From UBA7803 sp040219935 (lineage in GTDB: Bacteria; Pseudomonadota; Gammaproteobacteria; Pseudomonadales; Azotimanducaceae): DNA of 64,000 nt. This document shows positions 42,407-50,943 of the stretch, one piece after another. Made by a program: the position numbers and the translations under genes. The notes below the pieces were generated by a model. It was not told where the DNA came from and searched no databases. It saw nothing but the letters and a program-made list of their open reading frames with translations. Location of the stretch: assembly GCA_040219935.1 (NCBI GenBank), contig JAVJUA010000074.1, positions 124,001 to 188,000 on the forward strand, given 5' to 3'. Every line of letters begins with the position of its first letter. The stretch's first letter is position 1.

Positions 42407-43653
42407 ACCATGTTCGACCGCTTGTCGCCGCCGTGCTGCTGGGCGCACTTACCGCTGCACCTGCCGCCGCCCTGGAAGACTGGTACGGGTCCGTGACGCT
42501 CGGCACCGCCTACGCCGAGGACGACGGCATCGAGTCAGCCGGCCTGCGCACCGATTTCGACCAGGGGTTCCCGGCCGGCGCCATTGCCATTGGCGCCCGG
42601 ATGAGCCGCAGCACGCGCGCCGAGGTCGAGGTCGCCTACCGGAACAACGACTTCGAGGTGCTGTTCTCGCCCGATGGCAGCCAGCAGATCAACCCCGACC
42701 CGGCCGACAGCGTCGAGGCGGTGAGCGTAATGGCCAACCTGCTCTACGACCTGCGCCGGGATTCCGCATTCCGGCCCTTCGTTGGCGCAGGCGTCGGCAA
42801 GGCGCGCCTGCGCTACGACAGCAAGCACGAGATCACCCGGGTGCCCGTCATCGACGACCGGGCCGACGCGTTCGCCTACCAGCTCATCGCCGGCTTCACC
42901 TTCGAGCTGTCGCGCCGCTTCGACCTGACCACCGACTACCGCTACTGGCGCACCGAGTCGTTCGAGCTCGAGGACGCCCAGGGCCGTTCCGGCGGCGGCC
43001 GACATACCGTGCACACCACGCTGCTGGGGCTGCGCTACCATCCGGTCCCGCGCAGCGCCCGGGTGCATGACGACGCCTTCCCGGCCCGTAAGGCCGGCTT
43101 CTACGTCGCCGCGGCGGCCGGCGGGGCGTTTGCCAAGGATGCCAACATCAGCGACAGCCAGACCAACTACGACGCCTTCGGCCCGGGACCGGCGGCGAGC
43201 GCGACCGTGGGCTACCGCGGCGCGGGACGGCTGCGCTACGAGATCGAGGCGTCGATGCTGCGCAACGACGTCGAGCTGCTCGACTTCAGCCCCGACTTCG
43301 AGGAGGCACGCACGGACGGGGACTTCACGGCCACGAGCCTGATGGCCAACGTGCTCTTCGACCTGGCTCGCGGCACCATCCGGCCCTACCTCGGGGTCGG
43401 CTTCGGCATCACCCGCGCCCAGTACGACGTTCGCACCGATGACGGCACCTTCGTCGACGACAAGGCGACGGCGCCGGCCGCTCAGTTCCTGGTCGGCATC
43501 GACAGCCGCGTCACGCCGCGCCTCACCGTCAGCATCGGCTATCGGTTGTGGGGCGCCCGCGGCATCGAAATCGAGCAGCCGGACGGCACCAAGCTGGAGA
43601 ACAACCAGCTGGCACATGCCGCCCAGGTTGGCCTACGCTACGCGTTGCGCTGA
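42403..43653 (+). CDS. Outer-membrane protein with two tandem beta-barrel domains
   Basis: A 416-residue exported protein (signal peptide LVAAVLLGALTAAPAAA). It consists of two similar OmpA/OmpW-like 8-stranded barrel sequences: the first from EDWYGSVTLGTAYA to LLGLRYHPVP, the second from KAGFYVAAAAGGAFA to QVGLRYALR. Both repeats carry a matching pattern (VEVAYRNNDFEVL and IEASMLRNDVELL; SVMANLLYDLR and SLMANVLFDLA; PFVGAGVGKARLRYD and PYLGVGFGITRAQYD). This is an internal duplication. It may be two separate small barrels or one larger pore. Overlaps the dioxygenase gene by four bases. Confidence 0.8.
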   Translation: MNHVRPLVAAVLLGALTAAPAAALEDWYGSVTLGTAYAEDDGIESAGLRTDFDQGFPAGAIAIGARMSRSTRAEVEVAYRNNDFEVLFSPDGSQQINPDPADSVEAVSVMANLLYDLRRDSAFRPFVGAGVGKARLRYDSKHEITRVPVIDDRADAFAYQLIAGFTFELSRRFDLTTDYRYWRTESFELEDAQGRSGGGRHTVHTTLLGLRYHPVPRSARVHDDAFPARKAGFYVAAAAGGAFAKDANISDSQTNYDAFGPGPAASATVGYRGAGRLRYEIEASMLRNDVELLDFSPDFEEARTDGDFTATSLMANVLFDLARGTIRPYLGVGFGITRAQYDVRTDDGTFVDDKATAPAAQFLVGIDSRVTPRLTVSIGYRLWGARGIEIEQPDGTKLENNQLAHAAQVGLRYALR

Positions 43654-43690
43654 CCTGCCGGCGGGCGTGCGCGCCGGCGAGGAGGGAGAG

Positions 43691-43990
43691 ATGAACGTCC
43701 CGGGACTCACGACCTGGCCGATCGTGATGGTGCCACTGCTGCTCGCCGGCTGCGCGGGAACCACACCGGCGCCTGCGCCCGACCCGGGCTATCTGGCCGA
43801 CTGCATTCAGGTACGCGGCGACCGCATCCTGGCGGAGTGGGCGCGCCACGAGTCGATCATGGCGCATCGCATCGTCCACCCCGACTGGCGCACGCTGTCG
43901 CGCAAATGGGCCCGCATCGAGTGCCAGCGCGGCCATCCGGTAGCGGCCTTTCATCCCACCGATTCGGCGACGGCCCGCCGTCACTACTAG
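43691..43990 (+). CDS. Small lipoprotein
   Basis: A 99-residue predicted lipoprotein (LLLAGC lipobox; AGGGAGAG precedes the ATG at 43691). The mature part (YLADCIQVRGDRILAEWARHESIMAHRI) looks helical and has no recognised family. It lies 37 bp after the duplicated barrel gene, probably in the same transcript, and ends convergent to the moaD-like gene. Confidence 0.5.
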   Translation: MNVPGLTTWPIVMVPLLLAGCAGTTPAPAPDPGYLADCIQVRGDRILAEWARHESIMAHRIVHPDWRTLSRKWARIECQRGHPVAAFHPTDSATARRHY

Positions 43991-43996
43991 GGCCTG

Positions 43997-44239
43997 TTAA
44001 CCTCCCTGGATGCGCGGCATGAGCACCACCTCGGCGCCGGGAGGTATGGGCTCGCTCCAGTTGTCGCGATAGATCTCGCCGTTGACGGCCACGGCGATGC
44101 CGGCATCCAGATGCGCCTGCGCCTTCGGGTAGCGCTCCACCAGCTTGCGCAGCAGCTCGCGGATGCTGGCGGCCTCGATGTCGATCGAGGCCGCGCCACC
44201 CACGGCCTGGCGCAGCAGGCCGGTGACGGCCACCTCCAT
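43997..44239 (-). CDS. MoaD/ThiS-family sulfur carrier
   Basis: An 80-residue ubiquitin-like protein ending MPRIQGG; the terminal Gly-Gly is the thiocarboxylate site of MoaD/ThiS. It closes the molybdenum hydroxylase operon, 7 bp after the large subunit gene. MoaD supplies the dithiolene sulfur of molybdopterin, so a local copy suggests dedicated cofactor supply to this enzyme. No moaE, moaA or thiG is in the window. Confidence 0.8.
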   Translation of the reverse strand: MEVAVTGLLRQAVGGAASIDIEAASIRELLRKLVERYPKAQAHLDAGIAVAVNGEIYRDNWSEPIPPGAEVVLMPRIQGG

Positions 44240-44246
44240 GCCGCCC

Positions 44247-46538
44247 TCAGCCCGCCGAAGCCTTACCGAGCTCGGCCGCGTCGGCCTGCCGCTGGGTCTT
44301 GATGCCCTTGAGGATGCGCGGCGGCGACATGGGCACGTGGTTCATGCGCACGCCGACGGCGTTCGACACCGCGTTGCCGATGGCGGCCAGCGGCGGCACG
44401 ATGGACGTCTCGCCCACGCCGCGAATGCCGTAAGGGTGCCCCGGGTTCGGAATCTCCAGGATCTGCGTGTCGATGAACGGCAGGTCCGAGCACACCGGAA
44501 TGCGGTAGTCGAGGAAGCCCGGATTCTGCAGCCGGCCGTCCTTGCCGTAAATGTACTCCTCGTTCAAGGCCCAGCCGATGCCCTGAGCGGCGGCGCCCTG
44601 CATCTGGCCCTCCACGTAGTCGGGGTGGATGGCCTTGCCGGCATCCTGGATCACCGCATAGCGCAGGATCTTGGTGGCCCCGGTTTCGGGGTCCACCTCG
44701 ACGTCGCAGATGTGGCTGGCAAAGGAGACGCCGGCGCCGTCGGCCACCGCCTCGTTGTGGCCGGCGATGGGGCCGCCGGTGTTGGGCGACTTGCGCGCGA
44801 TCTCCGCCAGGGTCAGCGGCTTCAGGTTGTCGTGCTTGACCCCTACGGCGACGGCCTGGCCGTCACGCCACTCCACCTCTTCTTCGGGGATCTCCCACAT
44901 CTTCGCCGCCCGGGCCTTGAGCACGTCGATGGCGTTGCGGCAGGCGAAGATGATGGCCATGCCCGACGAGAAGGTGCCGCGGCTGCCTTCGGTGGTGTCG
45001 TTGTGGCCGAGCGCGGCGGTGTCGGCGATGGTGCACTTGACGTTCTCGTACGGCACGCCGAGCTCCTCCGCCGCGATCAGCGACAGCGATGCCCGGGAGC
45101 CGCCCACATCCACCGTGCCCACCGACACGTTCACCGTGCCGTCGACGCCGATGTTCACCGTCGAGCAGGTCTGGCCGCCGAAGTTGAACCAGAACCCGCA
45201 GGCCATGCCGCGTCCCTGATTGGGGCCCAGCTTCACCTTGCGCTGCGGGTGATGCTTCACGGCTTCCAGGGTGGGACGGATGCCGATGGGTCCGTAGGTG
45301 GGACCGTAGGATGCCCGGGTGCCCTCCTTCGCCGCGTTCATCAGCCGGAAGTCCACCGGGTCCATGCCGATGGCCTCGGCGACGATGTCCATGGTGCTTT
45401 CCACCGCGAACGCCGCCATGGGTGCCGACGGCGCCCGGTAGGCGGCCACCTTGGGCCGGTTCACCAGCACGTCGTAGGCGACGGACTTGACGTTGGCCAG
45501 GTCGTAGCAGGCCCATGCCGTCATGCCGCCCAGCATGCCCCAGATACCGGGGAACGCGCCGTCCTGATAGCGCAGCACGGCCAGCGCGCCGGTGATGCGG
45601 CCGTCACGCTTGGCGCCGATCTTGATGTCGATGGAGGTGGAGCAGGTTGGCCCCGTGGCGCGGAACACCTCGTCCCGGGTCAGCACCAGCTTCACCGGCC
45701 GGTTGGCCTTGCGCGACAGCGCCAGCGCCACGGGCTCCATCCAGACGTGGGTCTTGCCGCCGAAGCCGCCGCCGATCTCCGACGAGGTGACCTTCAGCTT
45801 GGCGATGTCCATGCCCAGAAGCTGCGCGCACTGATTGCGGAACGTGTAGTGGCCCTGGGTGGTGACCCACAGCTCGCCCTGCCCGTCCGGACCGACGCTG
45901 GCCAGACAGGCGTGGGGCTCGATGTAGCCCTGGTGGGTCTGCTCGGTCTTGTAGCTGCGCTCGATCACCAGGTCGGCCTCGGCGAAGCCCGCCTCGACGT
46001 CGCCGTGGCCGAACTCGGAGACCTGGGCGACGTTGGTCTGCTTGTCGGCGTCGCCGCCGGGCGTACGCACCCAGGGCTGAACGACAGGTGCGTCGTCGCG
46101 CATGGCCTCGTCCACGTCGGTGACGTGGGGCAGCTTGCGGTAGTCGACCTTGATCAGCTTCAGCGCCTGCTTGGCGGTCTCGGCATCGATGGCGGCCACC
46201 GCCGCCACCGCATGGCCGTCGTACAGTGCCCGGCCACGGGCCATGCAGTTTTCGAGGATGTCGAGCATGTCGCGGCGGCCGTTCACCCGATCCGGCAGGT
46301 CGTCGCTGGTGATCACCGCCTTCACCCCCGGCAGCTTCTCCGCCCGGCTGGTGTCGATCTTGCGGATCTCGGCATGGGCGTGGGGCGAGCGCAGGATCAT
46401 GCCCACCAGCTGCCCCGGCGCCGACATGTCGGCGCCGTAGCGGGCGCGGCCGGTCACCTTGTCGAGGCCGTCGGGGCGGGGCACCCGGGTGCCCACCACC
46501 TTGAAGTCCCGCGGCTTGTAGCTGCTATCGTGCGTCAT
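44247..46538 (-). CDS. Molybdenum hydroxylase large (molybdopterin-binding) subunit
   Basis: A 763-residue xanthine dehydrogenase/aldehyde oxidase family subunit: GRARYGADM, FGGKTHVWMEPVA, AYRAPSAPMAAFAVES and the catalytic-glutamate motif GVGETSIVPPLA near the C-terminus. It lacks the AYRCSFR loop of CO-oxidising form I CoxL, so carbon monoxide as substrate is unlikely; an aldehyde, purine or other N-heterocycle is more likely. It forms an L2M2S2-type enzyme with the two upstream subunits and receives Mo-cytosine or -pterin cofactor. Confidence 0.9.
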   Translation of the reverse strand: MTHDSSYKPRDFKVVGTRVPRPDGLDKVTGRARYGADMSAPGQLVGMILRSPHAHAEIRKIDTSRAEKLPGVKAVITSDDLPDRVNGRRDMLDILENCMARGRALYDGHAVAAVAAIDAETAKQALKLIKVDYRKLPHVTDVDEAMRDDAPVVQPWVRTPGGDADKQTNVAQVSEFGHGDVEAGFAEADLVIERSYKTEQTHQGYIEPHACLASVGPDGQGELWVTTQGHYTFRNQCAQLLGMDIAKLKVTSSEIGGGFGGKTHVWMEPVALALSRKANRPVKLVLTRDEVFRATGPTCSTSIDIKIGAKRDGRITGALAVLRYQDGAFPGIWGMLGGMTAWACYDLANVKSVAYDVLVNRPKVAAYRAPSAPMAAFAVESTMDIVAEAIGMDPVDFRLMNAAKEGTRASYGPTYGPIGIRPTLEAVKHHPQRKVKLGPNQGRGMACGFWFNFGGQTCSTVNIGVDGTVNVSVGTVDVGGSRASLSLIAAEELGVPYENVKCTIADTAALGHNDTTEGSRGTFSSGMAIIFACRNAIDVLKARAAKMWEIPEEEVEWRDGQAVAVGVKHDNLKPLTLAEIARKSPNTGGPIAGHNEAVADGAGVSFASHICDVEVDPETGATKILRYAVIQDAGKAIHPDYVEGQMQGAAAQGIGWALNEEYIYGKDGRLQNPGFLDYRIPVCSDLPFIDTQILEIPNPGHPYGIRGVGETSIVPPLAAIGNAVSNAVGVRMNHVPMSPPRILKGIKTQRQADAAELGKASAG

Positions 46539-46574
46539 CGTGCCTGTCTCCTGAATTCTTTACCGATCAACAAC

Positions 46575-47096
46575 TTAAGCTGCTTTCTTAGAGCGGGTTT
46601 TCTTTTTCCTGGTGGCGTCTCGCGCCAGGTCTTTGGCGGCCGCCTGCACCGCCCGCACGATCTTGTCGTAGCCGGTGCAGCGGCACAGGTTGCCCGCCAG
46701 GGCGTAGCGGATCTCCTCCACGGTGGGGTTGGGGTTGCGATCGAGCAGCACCTTGGCCGCCACCAGAAAGCCGGGGGTGCAGATGCCGCACTGCAGAGCC
46801 GCGTGCTCGATGAACTTGCTCTGCAGCGGGTGCAGCCGCTCGCCGTCGGCCATGCCCTCCACCGTGGTGATGGCCCGCCCGTCGGCCTCGGCGCCGAGCA
46901 CCAGGCAGGCGCAGACCAGGCGGCCGTCCAGGGTGACGCTGCAGGCACCGCAGTCGCCGGTGCCGCAGCCTTCCTTGGCGCCGATGAGGCCCACCCGGTT
47001 GCGCAGCGCGTCCAGCAGCACCTCGCCGGGATGGCAGACGAACTCTACCGCGTCGCCGTTGATCGTCGTCGAAACATGTACACCTGCCACGGTCAT
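46575..47096 (-). CDS. Molybdenum hydroxylase small (2Fe-2S) subunit
   Basis: A 173-residue CoxS-like subunit with both Fe-S motifs: the plant ferredoxin type EGCGTGDCGACSV...C and the family-specific CGICTPGF...CRCTGY. It shuttles electrons from molybdopterin to FAD. The last 15 residues are a strongly basic tail (RKKKTRSKKAA) encoded by A-rich DNA, unusual for CoxS. The ATG overlaps the FAD-subunit stop; a 36-bp gap separates it from the large subunit. Confidence 0.92.
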   Translation of the reverse strand: MTVAGVHVSTTINGDAVEFVCHPGEVLLDALRNRVGLIGAKEGCGTGDCGACSVTLDGRLVCACLVLGAEADGRAITTVEGMADGERLHPLQSKFIEHAALQCGICTPGFLVAAKVLLDRNPNPTVEEIRYALAGNLCRCTGYDKIVRAVQAAAKDLARDATRKKKTRSKKAA

Positions 47097-47953
47097 TTCC
47101 CTCCTGCGCGCTGATAGGCGATCCGGGCGGCGCGCTTCGCCAGCACGCCCGCCACGTCGGTTCTGAATTCCACGGTGCCGCGCTTGTCGTCGATGGGCAC
47201 GCAGGCGGCCTCGCAGGCCCGGGCGAGCGCCGCCAGGGCCTCGTCGTCGAGCTTGGTGCCGACGATGGCCTTGGCGGCCGCCGCGACGAGCACCACCGTG
47301 GGCGCCACCGCGCCCAGCACCACCCTCGCCTTCTCCACCACGCCGCCGCGACCCAGGGTCAGGCAGACGCCGGCGGAGCAGACGGCGATGTCCATCTCGG
47401 TGCGGGGCGTGAAGCGCAGGTAGGCATCGCCGGTCTTGCCCTTGGGCAGCGGCAGCGTGATGGCCTCGATCACCTCCCCCGCCTTGAGCGTGGTCTTGCC
47501 CGGTCCCGCCGGAATCTTCTCCACGGCCACGGTGCGGCGGCCCTTGGGGCCTACCACCACCGCCTTGGCACCGGCCGCCACCAGCGCCGGCACCGAGTCG
47601 GCGGCCGGCGAGGCGTTGCAGAGGTTGCCGACCACGGTGCAGCGGCTCTGGATCTGATCGGAGCCGATCAGGTTGGCGGCCTCGACCACGCCCGGCCAGG
47701 CCTTGCGCAGCGCGGCGTGCTCGCCCATCTCGGCGCAGGACGCGGCGGCACCGATGCGGAAGCCGCTCGCCGACTTCTTGATCGCCTGCATGGCCGGAAT
47801 GCGCTTGATGTCGACGATCAGCTCCGGCTCGACGAACCCGCCCTTCATGCGCACCAGCAGGTCGGACCCGCCGGCCAGCACGAGAGCCTTACCCTTGGCC
47901 CGGGACAGCAGCGTGACCGCGTCGCGGGTCGATGTCGGCGCTTCGTATCTCAT
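47093..47953 (-). CDS. Molybdenum hydroxylase medium (FAD-binding) subunit
   Basis: A 286-residue CoxM-like subunit: VLAGGSDLLVRMKGG (FAD pyrophosphate loop), VVGNLCNASPAADSVPAL and a C-terminal CO_deh_flav_C region (LRFTPRTEMDIAVCSAGV). It takes electrons from the 2Fe-2S subunit. First gene of the operon; it lies 130 bp after the metallopeptidase gene on the same strand, and no clear promoter was seen in that gap, so read-through is possible. Confidence 0.92.
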   Translation of the reverse strand: MRYEAPTSTRDAVTLLSRAKGKALVLAGGSDLLVRMKGGFVEPELIVDIKRIPAMQAIKKSASGFRIGAAASCAEMGEHAALRKAWPGVVEAANLIGSDQIQSRCTVVGNLCNASPAADSVPALVAAGAKAVVVGPKGRRTVAVEKIPAGPGKTTLKAGEVIEAITLPLPKGKTGDAYLRFTPRTEMDIAVCSAGVCLTLGRGGVVEKARVVLGAVAPTVVLVAAAAKAIVGTKLDDEALAALARACEAACVPIDDKRGTVEFRTDVAGVLAKRAARIAYQRAGGK

Positions 47954-48083
47954 GAGCTCGTTTCTCTCCCTGGTGATGTCGCGGGGGTGCGCGGCGGGCG
48001 CAAACGCTGCTGCCCCGACCGCAGACGGCGGTCACTCACGTGCCTTCCCCGGGCCACATCCTAGTGCAAGCGGCAGAGCGAGG

Positions 48084-48488
48084 CTATTCCCACCAGCGGT
48101 CGATCCGGGCGATGTCCTCGTCGGACCAGCCGAAGTGATGGGCGAGCTCGTGAACCAGCACATGGGCGACCAGCACGCCAAGCGGCACGGTTCCCCGATC
48201 GGCCCACTCATCGAGGATCGGGCGGCGGAACAGCCAGATGGTGTCCGGCTGCCAGGGCTGATCGAGCACCGACTTCTCGGTGAGCGGCGTGCCGTCGTAG
48301 AGGCCGGTGAGCTCGAAGGCATTCTCGATGTCCAGCTCTTCGAGCAGATGCTCGGGGGCGAACTCCTCCACCCGCAACGCCACCGCCGCGGCCGCCTCCC
48401 GGTAGCCGGCCGGCAGCGCGGCGATGGCTTCGCGGGCCAGCGCCTCGATCTGGGCAGCGTCGGGGGCGAGCAGGTCGTGGTGGTGCAT
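48084..48488 (-). CDS. Zincin-like metallopeptidase family protein (COG3824)
   Basis: A 134-residue protein with HELAHHFGWSDEDI (zinc-binding HExxH and downstream acidic residue) near the C-terminus and WLFRRPILDEWADRGTVP in the centre, typical for the small metallopeptidase family COG3824. Proteolytic activity has not been shown for most members. The ATG at 48488 is 84 bp from the divergent carotenoid oxygenase gene. Confidence 0.8.
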   Translation of the reverse strand: MHHHDLLAPDAAQIEALAREAIAALPAGYREAAAAVALRVEEFAPEHLLEELDIENAFELTGLYDGTPLTEKSVLDQPWQPDTIWLFRRPILDEWADRGTVPLGVLVAHVLVHELAHHFGWSDEDIARIDRWWE

Positions 48489-48572
48489 GGCCCGGAGTCT
48501 GCCAGCCGCCGCCGGCACCCGCCAGCGGGCGAGTTGGAGTAGCATTCGCAAAAGCCCACGGAGGAAGCCCGC

Positions 48573-49916
48573 ATGGCCACGGTCCCGAAGCAGCCTTTCC
48601 ACCTGCGCGGCAACTACGCACCGGTCATGGACGAGCTGACCGAGTTCGACCTGCCGGTGACCGGCAGCATTCCGCCCGAGCTCGACGGCCTGTACGTGCG
48701 CAATGGCGCCAACCCGCGCTCGGGCGAGTCGCCACACTGGTTCTTCGGCGACGGCATGGTGCATGGGGTGCGCATCCAGGGCGGCCGCGCCCATTGGTAC
48801 CGGAACCGCTGGGTGCGCACCACCAAGTTCGAGCGTCAGGCCGACGCCATGGACCCGTCGACCATGATGGACAGGACGGCCAGCGCCGCCAATACCCACA
48901 TCATCGGCCATGCCGGTCGCCTGCTGGCCCTGGAGGAAGGTCACTTCCCCTACCTGCTCACGCCCGAGCTGGACACCATCGGCTGCGAAGACTACGGCGG
49001 CAAGCTCACCACCGCGTTCACCGCCCATCCCAAGCTCTGTCCCGAGACCGGCGAGCTGCACTTCTTCGGCTACGGCCCGGTGCAGCCGTGGCTGGTCTAC
49101 CACGTGCTCGACCGCCAGGGCCGGCTGGTGCATTCCGCCGAGATCGACGTGCCCGGGCCCACCATGATGCACGACTTCATGATCACCCGGGACCACGCCA
49201 TCTTCATGGACCTGCCGGTGGTGTTCGACCTCGAAGCCGCCATGCGCGGCGGCCAGCCCCTGAAGTGGGACGCCAGCTACGGCGCCCGCATCGGCATCCT
49301 GCCGCGGCTGGGCAGCAACGCCGACGTGCGCTGGTTCGACATCGACCCGTGCTACGTCTTCCATCCCCTGAACAGCTACGCCGACGGCAACCGTGTGGTA
49401 TGCGACGTCGGCCGCCATGAGTACATGTGGCGCGACTCCATGAACGACTTCGCGCCGTCCTACCTGTACCGCTGGACCTTCGATCTGGACACCGGCCGCG
49501 TCTCCGAGGAGCAGCTCGACGACGACTCCCACGGCTTCCCGCGGGTCGACGACCGGGTCACCGGGCTGCGCCACCGCTATGGCTGGGCGGTGCAGCCGCG
49601 GCGTCGGCAGGACGACTTCTTCGACAGCCCCGGCGTCATCGTCCGCTACGATCTCGAGACCGGCGCCAAGGCCGTGCACGACTTCGGTGAGCACGGCCTG
49701 CCCGGCGAGTTCGTGTTCGCGGAGGCCGGCGCCAGCGCCGCCGAGGACGAGGGCTACGCGCTCGGCTTCGTTTATGACAAGGCTCGCAACGGCAGCGAGC
49801 TGGTGATCCTCGACGCCTCGAACCCGGCCGCCGCCCCGGTGGCCAGCATTGGCCTGCCGCAGCGGGTGCCCCATGGCTTCCACGGTAGCTGGGTGCGGGC
49901 CGCCGACCTGGGCTGA
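48573..49916 (+). CDS. Carotenoid oxygenase family (lignostilbene dioxygenase-like) protein
   Basis: A 447-residue RPE65/carotenoid oxygenase. The four Fe(II)-ligand histidines fall in TAHPKLCPET, MMHDFMITRDH, FHPLNSYAD and PHGFHGSWV. GLYVRNGANPRSGESPHWFFGDGMVHG is the conserved N-terminal blade. The enzyme cleaves C=C double bonds in carotenoids or stilbenes with O2; the substrate is unknown and no carotenoid genes are nearby. GGAGG precedes the ATG at 48573. Convergent with a LysR gene. Confidence 0.92.
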   Translation: MATVPKQPFHLRGNYAPVMDELTEFDLPVTGSIPPELDGLYVRNGANPRSGESPHWFFGDGMVHGVRIQGGRAHWYRNRWVRTTKFERQADAMDPSTMMDRTASAANTHIIGHAGRLLALEEGHFPYLLTPELDTIGCEDYGGKLTTAFTAHPKLCPETGELHFFGYGPVQPWLVYHVLDRQGRLVHSAEIDVPGPTMMHDFMITRDHAIFMDLPVVFDLEAAMRGGQPLKWDASYGARIGILPRLGSNADVRWFDIDPCYVFHPLNSYADGNRVVCDVGRHEYMWRDSMNDFAPSYLYRWTFDLDTGRVSEEQLDDDSHGFPRVDDRVTGLRHRYGWAVQPRRRQDDFFDSPGVIVRYDLETGAKAVHDFGEHGLPGEFVFAEAGASAAEDEGYALGFVYDKARNGSELVILDASNPAAAPVASIGLPQRVPHGFHGSWVRAADLG

Positions 49917-49929
49917 ACGCCGGCCGCCG

Positions 49930-50835
49930 TCAATCCTCGTCGAGGGCGTCGAAGCGCTCGGCGAGGAAGTCGATGAGCGCCCGCACACCGGGCATCATGC
50001 CGCGCCGCGACGGAAAGACCACGTGCACGATCTCCCGGGGCGGCGCCCAGTCGTCGAGCACGCGCACCAGCCGGCCGTCCTCCAGTTCGTCGCGCATCAT
50101 CATGGTGGGTAGCTGCACCACGCCGGCGCCGGCGGCAGCGGCCGCGCGCAGGGCGTTCATGCTGCCGGTGACCAGCCGCGGCTCGTGGGCCACCCGGGCT
50201 TCGGCGCCGTCGGGACCGATCAGGTGCCAGGCATGCGTCTGCTGGGGTTGGCCCAGCGCCAGGCTCGGCCAGCCGGCGAGATCGGCGGGAAGACGGGGCC
50301 GGCCGAGACGCGCGAGCAGCCCCGGGCTGGCCACCAGGCACTGACCCCGGTCGGTCAGGGTGCGCAGCACCAGGTCGGTATCCGCCAGCGGCGGCGGGCG
50401 CACGCGGATGGCGAGATCGAAGCGCTCCTCGATCACGTCCACCCGGCGGTTGGTGGCGTCGAGCTGAATTTCGACCTGCGGGTAGGTCACCAGGAACTCG
50501 GCCAGCATGGCTCCCACCCGGGCATCCAGCAGCGCCACAGGGCAGGACAGACGCACGGTGCCGCAGGGCTCCGAGCGGCTGCTGTCCACGGCCTCCTGGG
50601 CGGCATCGGCGTGTACCAGCATGGCCTTGCAATGGCCATAGAAGATCTGGCCGATCTCGGTCACCACCACGCGCCGGGTGGAGCGCTGCAGCAGCCGCAC
50701 GCCCAGGCGCGCCTCCAGCCCGGCAACCCGCCGGCTCAAGGTCGACTTGGGCTCCCCCAGGGCACGACCTGCGGCGGCAAAGCCGCCGTGATCCACCACC
50801 TGAACGAAGTAATAGAGGTCATTCAGGTCCTGCAT
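49930..50835 (-). CDS. LysR-family transcriptional regulator
   Basis: A 301-residue LysR regulator: N-terminal winged HTH (GGFAAAGRALGEPKSTLSRR, LGVRLLQRSTRRVVVTEIG) and the effector-binding domain (VRLSCPVALLDARVGAMLAEFL). It is divergent from the pirin gene across a 108-bp gap that holds a perfect T-N11-A palindrome, so it probably regulates itself and the pirin-ycaC pair. Effector unknown. Confidence 0.92.
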   Translation of the reverse strand: MQDLNDLYYFVQVVDHGGFAAAGRALGEPKSTLSRRVAGLEARLGVRLLQRSTRRVVVTEIGQIFYGHCKAMLVHADAAQEAVDSSRSEPCGTVRLSCPVALLDARVGAMLAEFLVTYPQVEIQLDATNRRVDVIEERFDLAIRVRPPPLADTDLVLRTLTDRGQCLVASPGLLARLGRPRLPADLAGWPSLALGQPQQTHAWHLIGPDGAEARVAHEPRLVTGSMNALRAAAAAGAGVVQLPTMMMRDELEDGRLVRVLDDWAPPREIVHVVFPSRRGMMPGVRALIDFLAERFDALDED

Positions 50836-50844
50836 GGCGCCTTC

Positions 50845-50860
50845 GTTCCATTTCTGGAAC
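50845..50860. promoter_or_regulatory. LysR-type operator palindrome
   Basis: GTTCCA-TTTC-TGGAAC is a perfect 6-bp inverted repeat with a 4-bp centre and contains the T-N11-A core of LysR boxes. It lies 10 bp upstream of the LysR start codon and 84 bp before the pirin gene start. Confidence 0.6.
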
Positions 50861-50943
50861 AGGGAGTCTAGCCCGGGCGGGCTACCGGCGGAAGGCGGCC
50901 GGCATCACGATACGCGGCAAATCACATCGCCTGAGAGGTTCCC

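Noticed and set aside
44247..46538. Aerobic carbon monoxide dehydrogenase CoxL (form I)
   Set aside because: The AYRCSFR active-site loop is replaced by AYRAPSAPM.
44145..47114. Very long plus-strand open frame opposite the molybdenum hydroxylase genes
   Set aside because: It is an antisense shadow caused by high G+C; the minus-strand subunits have complete catalytic motifs and coupled starts.
48491..49988. Long minus-strand extension upstream of the metallopeptidase opposite the carotenoid oxygenase
   Set aside because: The peptidase family starts at 48488, and the carotenoid oxygenase has all four iron-ligand histidines on the plus strand.
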